64,000 nt of DNA, from positions 32,596 through 96,595 of the forward strand of contig JAQBXT010000002.1 of NCBI GenBank assembly GCA_027624175.1, written 5' to 3'. The notes below the pieces were generated by a model. The model ran no database searches, was not told the DNA's origin, and saw only the letters and a list, made by a program, of their open reading frames with translations. Shown here piece by piece: positions 55,157 through 61,750 of the stretch. The translations under genes and the position numbers were made by a program. Each line of letters opens with the position of its first letter. Position 1 is the stretch's first letter. Source of the DNA: Pseudomonadota bacterium (GTDB taxonomy: Bacteria; Pseudomonadota; Gammaproteobacteria; Burkholderiales; SG8-39).

Positions 55157-56233
55157 CTAGTGCGGGAAGGGCCACAGGCGGAGCTTTTCCTTCGCGATCT
55201 GCCACTGCCGCGCCAGTCCGTGGGGCTCCACGATCAGGAAGAAGATGATCAGCCCGCCGAAAATGATCAATTCGAGGTTGGAAATAACGGAGTGCGGAAT
55301 CTGCATGCCCGTGGCGTGCGAGAGTGCGCCGAACAAAATACTGAGGAAGATCGGCAGCAGGATGATGAATCCGGCGCCCAGAAAGGACCCGAGGATGGAA
55401 CCCACGCCCCCGATGATGATCATGAACAGGATGCGGAAAGAAAGGTCGAGCGTGAACGCCTCCGGCTCGACCGTGCCGAGGTAGGTGTAGGCGTACAGGG
55501 CCCCGGCCACGCCGCAGTAGAACGAGCTGATGGCGAACGCCAGGAGCTTGGTTTTCATCATCGGGATGCCGATCACGCTCGCCGCCACGTCCATGTCGCG
55601 CACCGCCATGAAAGCGCGCCCCGTCTCGCTGCGCATCAGGTTCTTTGCCAGCAGCGCCAACACCGCGACGATCGACAGCGTGAGCAGGTATTTCCTCTGC
55701 GGCGTATCGAACACGTAACCGAGGATTTCGACTTTCTGCGCCGCAATCACGCCCGATGGGCTGTTGTTGGTGATCCAGCCCCAGCGCTGGATCGCCCACA
55801 GCACGAAGAACTGGCAGGCGAGCGTCGCCACCGCGAGGTAGAAGCCCTTGATGCGCAGGCTCGGCAGCCCGAACACGATTCCCACGCCCGCGGCGCACAG
55901 CCCTGCCAGGATGAAGCTGGGGATCACGCCCAGCCACGGCATGCGCAGGACGAAGTTGTAGGCCATGAACGCGCCGACGGCCATGAACGCCGCGGTGCCG
56001 AGCGACAACTGGCCCGCGTAGCCGGTGAGGATGTTCAGGCCGAGCGCGGCGAGCGAAAAGATCAGGAACGGGATCAGGATCGCCGACAGCCAGTACTGGT
56101 TGGCGAACAGCGGCACGGCGACGAACGCGACCGCCAGCAGCAATGCCACCGCCACGCGATCCTGCCGGATGGGGAAGATCTGCTGGTCTTCGGCGTAGGT
56201 GGATTTGAACTGCCCGGCTTCGCGGTAGAGCAC
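55157..56233 (-). CDS. livM: ABC transporter permease, LivM type
   Basis: A 358-residue inner membrane permease with about nine to ten helices. Family markers: LNILTGYAGQLSLGTAAFMAVGAFMAYNF and the EAA-like loop AVRDMDVAASVIGIPMMKTKLLAFAISSFYCGVAGALYAY. The GTG at 56233, two bases after the livH stop, is used; the N-terminal ~20 residues are soluble (YREAGQFKSTYAEDQQIFPIRQDR). It pairs with LivH to form the membrane channel. Confidence 0.93.
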   Translation of the reverse strand: MLYREAGQFKSTYAEDQQIFPIRQDRVAVALLLAVAFVAVPLFANQYWLSAILIPFLIFSLAALGLNILTGYAGQLSLGTAAFMAVGAFMAYNFVLRMPWLGVIPSFILAGLCAAGVGIVFGLPSLRIKGFYLAVATLACQFFVLWAIQRWGWITNNSPSGVIAAQKVEILGYVFDTPQRKYLLTLSIVAVLALLAKNLMRSETGRAFMAVRDMDVAASVIGIPMMKTKLLAFAISSFYCGVAGALYAYTYLGTVEPEAFTLDLSFRILFMIIIGGVGSILGSFLGAGFIILLPIFLSILFGALSHATGMQIPHSVISNLELIIFGGLIIFFLIVEPHGLARQWQIAKEKLRLWPFPH

Positions 56234-56235
56234 GG

Positions 56236-57138
56236 CTAGACCCTGTCGATGATTTTCTCGCCGAACAGCCCCTGCGGGCGCACCAGCAGGAACAGCAGCG
56301 CAATGACGTAAGCGAACCAGGACTCGATGCCGCCGCCGACCATCGGGCCGATGTACACCTCGGCCAGCTTCTCCGAGGCACCGATGATCAGGCCGCCGAC
56401 GATCGCGCCGAGCACCGAATCGAAGCCCCCGAGGATCAGCACCGGCAGCGCCTTGAGCGCGATGAAGGTCAGGGCGTACTGCACGCCGTTCCTCGCGCCC
56501 CACATCAAGCCGGCGACCAGGGCGACGAAACCGGCCACCGCCCAGACGATGGCCCAGATGTTCTTCAGCGGGATTCCCACCGCCTGCGCCGCCTGATGGT
56601 CGTCGGCCACCGCGCGCAGCGCGCGGCCGATGCGCGTGTACTGGAAAAACAGCGCCAGCGAGGCCACCAGCACGGCGGCGATGCCCGACGCGAACAGGTC
56701 GAATTGGCTGATGAACATGCCCGTGGACTGCGCGAGCCACTCCATGGGCACGTCCTTGATGCCCAGGTCCAGTCCGTGCGGCTGCGAGCCCCAGGCGAGC
56801 TGCGACAGGCCCTCGAGCACGAAGGTCAGGCCGATGGTCGCCATGAACAGCGTGATCGGCGGCTGGTTGACCAGCGGCCGCAGCACGACTTTCTCGATCG
56901 CCATCCCGAGCACCACCATCACCGCCAGCGTGATGAGCAGCGCGAGCCAGAAATTTACGCCCCGCTCGACCAGCGACACGAAAGTCAGCGCGGCAAAGAA
57001 CACCATCGCCCCCTGGGCGAAATTAAACACGCCCGAGGCCTTGTAGATCAGCACGAAGCCCAGCGCCACCAGCGAGTACATGATTCCCGCCAGCAGACCG
57101 CCGATCAATACTTCGAAAAAGAACGAAAGGTTGGTCAG
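56236..57138 (-). CDS. livH: ABC transporter permease, LivH type
   Basis: A 300-residue permease. NLSFFFEVLIGGLLAGIMYSLVALGFVLIYKASGVFNFAQGAM is the standard LivH N terminus, and the cytoplasmic loop RALRAVADDHQAAQAVGIPLKNIWAIVWAVAGFVALVAGLMWG contacts the ATPase. The only codon placed correctly is CTG 57138, which overlaps the livG stop as CTGA; the ORF track start at 57330 is the antisense or out-of-frame part of livG. A CTG start is rare, but the next candidate (TTG 57105) would remove part of helix 1. Confidence 0.88.
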   Translation of the reverse strand: MTNLSFFFEVLIGGLLAGIMYSLVALGFVLIYKASGVFNFAQGAMVFFAALTFVSLVERGVNFWLALLITLAVMVVLGMAIEKVVLRPLVNQPPITLFMATIGLTFVLEGLSQLAWGSQPHGLDLGIKDVPMEWLAQSTGMFISQFDLFASGIAAVLVASLALFFQYTRIGRALRAVADDHQAAQAVGIPLKNIWAIVWAVAGFVALVAGLMWGARNGVQYALTFIALKALPVLILGGFDSVLGAIVGGLIIGASEKLAEVYIGPMVGGGIESWFAYVIALLFLLVRPQGLFGEKIIDRV

Positions 57139-57935
57139 TGTGCGACTCCCAGGTAGGCGTCGATCACGGCCTGGTTGGCGCGTACCTCTTCGGGCGTGCC
57201 GTCGCCGATCTTGCGGCCGTAATCGAGCACCACCACGCGATCGGAGATGTCCATCACCACCCCCATGTCGTGCTCGATCAGCACGACGGTGGTGCCGTAA
57301 TGGTCGTTGACATCGAGCACGAAGCGGCACATGTCCTGCTTCTCCTCCAGGTTCATGCCCGACATCGGCTCATCGAGCAGCAGCAGCGTCGGCTCCGCGG
57401 CGAGCGCGCGCGCCAGCTCCACGCGTTTCTGCAGCCCGTAGGGCAGCTTTCCCACCGGGGTCTTGCGGATGTGCTGGATCTCGAGGAAGTCGATGACCTC
57501 CTCCACCGCGCGCCGGTGCTCGAGCTCCTCGCGCCGCGCGCGGCCGACCCAGATCGCCTGCTCCAGGAATGAGCAGCGCATCTTCAGGTTGCGCCCGGTC
57601 ATCACGTTGTCCAGCACCGTCATGCCCTTGAACAGCGCGATGTTCTGGAAGGTGCGCGCGATACCCAGCGAGGCCGCCTCATGCGAGTCCATGTCGTGAA
57701 ACTCTTTCCACGCGCCGTTGGCGCGCAGCTTGATGGTGCCCTGCTGCGGGTGGTACACGCCGTTGAGCACGTTGAGCATCGAGCTCTTGCCCGCGCCGTT
57801 GGGGCCGATGATGGCGCGGATCTCGTGCTCGCGCACATCGAAGCTCACCTCCTGCAGCGCCTTCACGCCGCCGAAGGCGAGCGATACGCCTTCCACGGAG
57901 AGGATCTTGTCCCCGATCTGCTGCGCCCGGTTCAT
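57135..57935 (-). CDS. livG: ABC transporter ATP-binding protein, LivG type
   Basis: A 266-residue ATPase. ATG 57935 starts MNRAQQIGDKILSVEGVSLAFGG. Walker A IIGPNGAGKSSMLNVLNG, Q-loop ARTFQNIALFKGMTVLDNVMTG, signature LPYGLQKRVELARALAAEPT, Walker B LLLLDEPMSGMNLEEK and switch histidine VLIEHDMGVVMDISDRVVVLDYGRKIGDG. The insertion typical of LivG compared with LivF (around NLKMRCSFLEQAIWVGRARREELEHR) is present. Works as a heterodimer with LivF. Confidence 0.93.
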   Translation of the reverse strand: MNRAQQIGDKILSVEGVSLAFGGVKALQEVSFDVREHEIRAIIGPNGAGKSSMLNVLNGVYHPQQGTIKLRANGAWKEFHDMDSHEAASLGIARTFQNIALFKGMTVLDNVMTGRNLKMRCSFLEQAIWVGRARREELEHRRAVEEVIDFLEIQHIRKTPVGKLPYGLQKRVELARALAAEPTLLLLDEPMSGMNLEEKQDMCRFVLDVNDHYGTTVVLIEHDMGVVMDISDRVVVLDYGRKIGDGTPEEVRANQAVIDAYLGVAH

Positions 57936-57948
57936 GCCGCCCCGCGGC

Positions 57949-59907
57949 TCACGCCGCCCTTTTTGCCGCGTCGGGCGAATACACCTTCGCGTCGCGAATC
58001 GCGAGGTCGGCCGCCACCATGCCGGTGCGCCCGTCCTCGTACTTGACCTGCATCTCGACGTGCACGCTGTCCTTGCCGCCGTAGAGCGCGTCCAGCAGCG
58101 CCCGGTAGCGGTCGGCGATGAACGCACGGCGCACCTTGCGCGTGCGCGTGAGCTCGCCGTCGTCGGCGTCGAGCTCCTTGTGCAAAATGAGGAAGCGCCG
58201 GATCTGGGAATTGGCGATCTCGGGCTCCTCGGCCAGGTCGGCGTTCACCCGTTCGATGCACTCGCGCACCAGCGAGAGCACCGCCTCGCGCGAGGCGAGG
58301 TCGGTGTAGCCGGTGTAGGCAATGCCGCGCTTCTCGGCCCAGTTGGCCACGGCCTCGAAGTCGAAGTTGATGAACGCGCATACCTGGTCGCGGCCATCGC
58401 CAAAAGCCACCGCCTCCTTGATGTAGGAGAAGAACTTGAGCTTGTTCTCGAGGTACTTGGGCGCGAACAGGGTGCCGTCGACGAGCTTGCCCACGTCCTT
58501 CACGCGATCGATGATCTTGAGGTGGCCGTCGGGGTCGAAGTAGCCCGCATCGCCGGTATGGAACCAGCCTTCATGGTCCTTCGCTTCCGCGGTCGCCTGG
58601 GCATTCTTGTAGTACTCCTTGAACAGCCCGGGCGAGCGGATCAGCAGTTCGCGCTGCGGCGTGAATTTCAGCTCCACGCCCGGCACCGCTGGCCCCACCG
58701 TGTCGGCCTTGACCTGGCCGTCGGGCTGGATGCACACGAACACGCTCGTTTCGGTCGAGCCATAGAGCTGCTTCAGGTTGATGCCGATGGAGCGGTAGAA
58801 CCTGAACAGGTCGGGGCCGATGGCCTCGCCCGCAGTGTAGGCAACGCGCACGCGGCTCATGCCGAGGACATTGCGCAGCGGCCCGTACACCAGCAGGTCG
58901 CCAAGACGATAAAGCAGCCGGTCGGCAATGCCCACCGGTTTGCCGTCGAGCAGCGCGCCGCCCACACGCTGCGCGATGCCCATGAAGGCCTTGTACAGCC
59001 GGCGCTTGAGGCTGCTTGCGTCCTCCATGCGGATCGACACCTGCGTGAGCAGGGCTTCGAGCACGCGCGGCGGCGCGAAGTAATACGTCGGCCCGATTTC
59101 GCGCATGTCGGTCATCACCGTTTCGGCCGACTCAGGGCAGCAGATGCAGTAGCCGGTGACAAAGGGCTGCGCGTAGGAAAACACGTTCTGCCCGATCCAG
59201 GCCGGCGGCAGGTAGGCGAGCACCACGTCACGTTCGCCCAGGCCTTCGAGGTCGGCTGCGACCTTCGCCCTGTCGATCAAGGCATGGTGCGTCAGCACCA
59301 CGCCCTTCGGTGTGCCGGTGGTGCCGGAAGTGAAAAACATCGCCGCGGTATCGCCGCCCGAGCCCTTGGCGATCTCGACTTCCAGGAATTCCGGGTCGCG
59401 CGCGCGCGTTTCGCGCCCCAACTCGAGCAGCGTGTCGTAGCTGGCGAGCTGCGCCTGCGCGTAGTGCCGCATGCCCCGCGGTTCGTCGTAATAGATGTGC
59501 TTGAGCGTCGGGCACTGCGGCAGGATTTCGAGCAGCTTGTCCACCTGCTCCTGGTCTTCGGCCACCGCATACGCGATCTCGGCGTTCTGGATCGGGAAAG
59601 CCATTTCCGCAGCGGCCGCGTCCTGGTACATCGGCACCGGAATGCCGCCCAGGCACTGCGCGGCGCACATCGCGGCATAGATGCGCGGCCGGTTGTCGCC
59701 GACCAGCGCGAGGTGGTCTCCGCGCTTGAAGCCCTGCGCGGCGAGGCCGCAGGCCAGCGCGCGCACCTCGTCGGCGAACTGCTGCCAGGTCCAGGTCTGC
59801 CAGATGCCCAGGTCCTTTTCGCGGATCGCAGGCAGTGCGCCGCGCACGCGCGCGTGGTGCACCAGCAGCTTGGGGAACGTGTCGCACGTTCCGATGTCGA
59901 TACTCAT
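57949..59907 (-). CDS. Acyl-CoA synthetase (AMP-forming), long-chain type
   Basis: A 652-residue adenylate-forming ligase. ATG 59907 gives MSIDIGTCDTFPKLLVHHARVRG. The AMP-binding motif is MFFTSGTTGTPKGVVLTHHAL, with YGSTETSVFVCIQPDGQVK, GWFHTGDAGYFDPDGHLKIIDRVKDVGKLVDGTLFAPKYLENKLK and the C-terminal TRTRKVRRAFIADRYRALLDALY. It resembles the FadD-type enzymes found first in betaproteobacterial livGHMKF-CoA ligase clusters, starting the operon. Its exact acid substrate is unknown; together with the transporter and the PaaK-like enzyme it suggests import and CoA activation of an aromatic, phenylalkanoic or fatty acid. Confidence 0.9.
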   Translation of the reverse strand: MSIDIGTCDTFPKLLVHHARVRGALPAIREKDLGIWQTWTWQQFADEVRALACGLAAQGFKRGDHLALVGDNRPRIYAAMCAAQCLGGIPVPMYQDAAAAEMAFPIQNAEIAYAVAEDQEQVDKLLEILPQCPTLKHIYYDEPRGMRHYAQAQLASYDTLLELGRETRARDPEFLEVEIAKGSGGDTAAMFFTSGTTGTPKGVVLTHHALIDRAKVAADLEGLGERDVVLAYLPPAWIGQNVFSYAQPFVTGYCICCPESAETVMTDMREIGPTYYFAPPRVLEALLTQVSIRMEDASSLKRRLYKAFMGIAQRVGGALLDGKPVGIADRLLYRLGDLLVYGPLRNVLGMSRVRVAYTAGEAIGPDLFRFYRSIGINLKQLYGSTETSVFVCIQPDGQVKADTVGPAVPGVELKFTPQRELLIRSPGLFKEYYKNAQATAEAKDHEGWFHTGDAGYFDPDGHLKIIDRVKDVGKLVDGTLFAPKYLENKLKFFSYIKEAVAFGDGRDQVCAFINFDFEAVANWAEKRGIAYTGYTDLASREAVLSLVRECIERVNADLAEEPEIANSQIRRFLILHKELDADDGELTRTRKVRRAFIADRYRALLDALYGGKDSVHVEMQVKYEDGRTGMVAADLAIRDAKVYSPDAAKRAA

Positions 59908-60010
59908 CGAGCCACGCCCTCCTCCGAGAACGGGGGAATTCTTACACAGATCCCCCGCCTTGCGCAGTGCAGCAAACTCGGACCCTACGCGGACCCTAGA
60001 ATGCGGGGCC

Positions 60011-61750
60011 GTGCGCCGACGTCTCCGACCGCTTGCCTTTCTCCTCGCAACGCTGTGCGCCTCCAGCGGCGCGTCCGCGCTCGAGTACCGCGTCGACATC
60101 GAGGCGCCGGAAGAGATGGCGGCGCCGCTGCGCAAGGGATTGAACCTGATTCGCTGGCAGGAGGACGCGCAGATGACGGCGGGCCTGCTGCGGCGCCTGG
60201 CCGATGAAGCCGCCGCGGACGCACGCGCGCTGGCCGCGGCGGAGGGCTACTTTTCGCCGCGGGTGAGCGTCGCGGTCGACGAAGCCGCCGAGCCCTGGCG
60301 CGTGCGGCTGACGCTCGAGCCCGGCGAGCGTACCAACGTGGCTGCGGTCGACATTCAGTTCATCGGACCCGCGGCCTCGGACCCGCAGGCCCGCGATCTG
60401 CTCGGGCAGGTGCGCAAATTCTGGCCGCTACCGCCCGGGCAGCCGTTCCGGCAGGAAGACTGGGAGGCGGCGAAGCGCAAGGCGGTGAGCGAGCTTTCGC
60501 GCTGGCGCTACGCCGCGGCGCGCATTGCCGCGAGCGAAGCGCGCATCGATCCCGAGCGGCGCCAGGCGCACCTGGCGGTCGAACTGGACAGCGGCCCGCC
60601 GTTTCGCTTCGGGCCGGTCGAGGTCTCCGGCACGCAGCGCTATGCGCCGGAAATCGTGCGCAACCTGAGCCCCGTTCGCCCGGGGGATGACTACGATCGC
60701 ACCGAGCTCGATGTCTACCAGCGGCGACTGACGGAAACCGGCTACTTCGCCAGCGTGCGGACCAACATCGACGCGCGCGCGGCAAACGCGGCGCAGGCGC
60801 CGCTGCGCGTGGCGGTGCTCGAAGCGCCCTCTCGTCAGGTGGAGAGCGGCGTGAGCTACAACACCGACGTCGGCCCGCGCTTTCAGCTGCGCTACAGCGA
60901 CCACGACGTGCTCGACTCGGCGTGGCGGTTTCGCAGCGCGCTCGCGCTGGATCGCAAGATCCAGGAACTCAAGCTCGATCTCGATGCGCCGCCGCGCGAC
61001 GGTGCGCGCTGGAACAACTACTTCGCGCGGGTGGCGCAGAAAGACATCCAGAACGAACTCGCGCGCACGTTTGCAGTCGGCATCGCGCACAATTTCGGCA
61101 CGGACGTCGCGCGCTCGGCGGCGATCCTGTCGTGGCATCTTGAAGACCAGCGCGCCGGCAGCGTCGTCACCGACGGCCGCCACGCGGTTTACGTTGGCCT
61201 GCGGCGCGGCTTTCGCCATACGGACGACGTGATCGCGCCGCGCGCAGGCACCTTCGGCAATGTGGAGGTCGGCGGCGGCCTACCCGGGTTGTCCACCGAA
61301 AGGTTCCTGCGCGCTACGGCGCAGGCAAACTGGCTTCTGCCGGTGGGCCGCGGCGGCGAACTGCTGCTGCGCGGGCAGGCCGGGGTGGTGATTTCCGAGG
61401 TGCGGCAGGGCATCCCGTCGGAGTTCCTGTTTCGCACCGGCGGCGACTGGACGGTGCGCGGCTACGCCTACGAGAGCCTGGGGGTCCCGGAGGGCGATGC
61501 CATCGTCGGCGGCCGGCGCCTGTTCGTGACGAGCGCCGAGTACACGCACTGGGTCGGCGAGAATTGGGGCCTGGCAGCGTTCGTCGACGCCGGCGACGCC
61601 TGGGACCAGGGCGAACGCTACAACGCGGCGCTCGGCTACGGCCTGGGCGTGCGGCTGCGCACGCCCATCGGTCCGGCGCGCATCGACCTCGCCTACGGCA
61701 TGGAAACGCGGGAGCTCGGGCTGCACATTTCGATCGGCTACGTCTTCTGA
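60011..61750 (+). CDS. tamA: Autotransporter assembly factor TamA (Omp85 family)
   Basis: A 579-residue outer membrane protein. GTG 60011 opens a signal peptide (RRRLRPLAFLLATLCASSGASA). The N-terminal half has POTRA-type domains (DIEAPEEMAAPLRKGLNL, FSPRVSVAVDE, VEVSGTQRYAPEIVRNLSPVRPGDDYDRTELDVYQRRL), and the C-terminal half is the 16-strand barrel, ending in YGMETRELGLHISIGYVF with the terminal phenylalanine. The conserved GDWTVRGYAYESLG motif is the Omp85 lock strand signature. Its TGA overlaps the tamB ATG (TGATG), as is usual for the TAM pair. Confidence 0.93.
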   Translation: MRRRLRPLAFLLATLCASSGASALEYRVDIEAPEEMAAPLRKGLNLIRWQEDAQMTAGLLRRLADEAAADARALAAAEGYFSPRVSVAVDEAAEPWRVRLTLEPGERTNVAAVDIQFIGPAASDPQARDLLGQVRKFWPLPPGQPFRQEDWEAAKRKAVSELSRWRYAAARIAASEARIDPERRQAHLAVELDSGPPFRFGPVEVSGTQRYAPEIVRNLSPVRPGDDYDRTELDVYQRRLTETGYFASVRTNIDARAANAAQAPLRVAVLEAPSRQVESGVSYNTDVGPRFQLRYSDHDVLDSAWRFRSALALDRKIQELKLDLDAPPRDGARWNNYFARVAQKDIQNELARTFAVGIAHNFGTDVARSAAILSWHLEDQRAGSVVTDGRHAVYVGLRRGFRHTDDVIAPRAGTFGNVEVGGGLPGLSTERFLRATAQANWLLPVGRGGELLLRGQAGVVISEVRQGIPSEFLFRTGGDWTVRGYAYESLGVPEGDAIVGGRRLFVTSAEYTHWVGENWGLAAFVDAGDAWDQGERYNAALGYGLGVRLRTPIGPARIDLAYGMETRELGLHISIGYVF

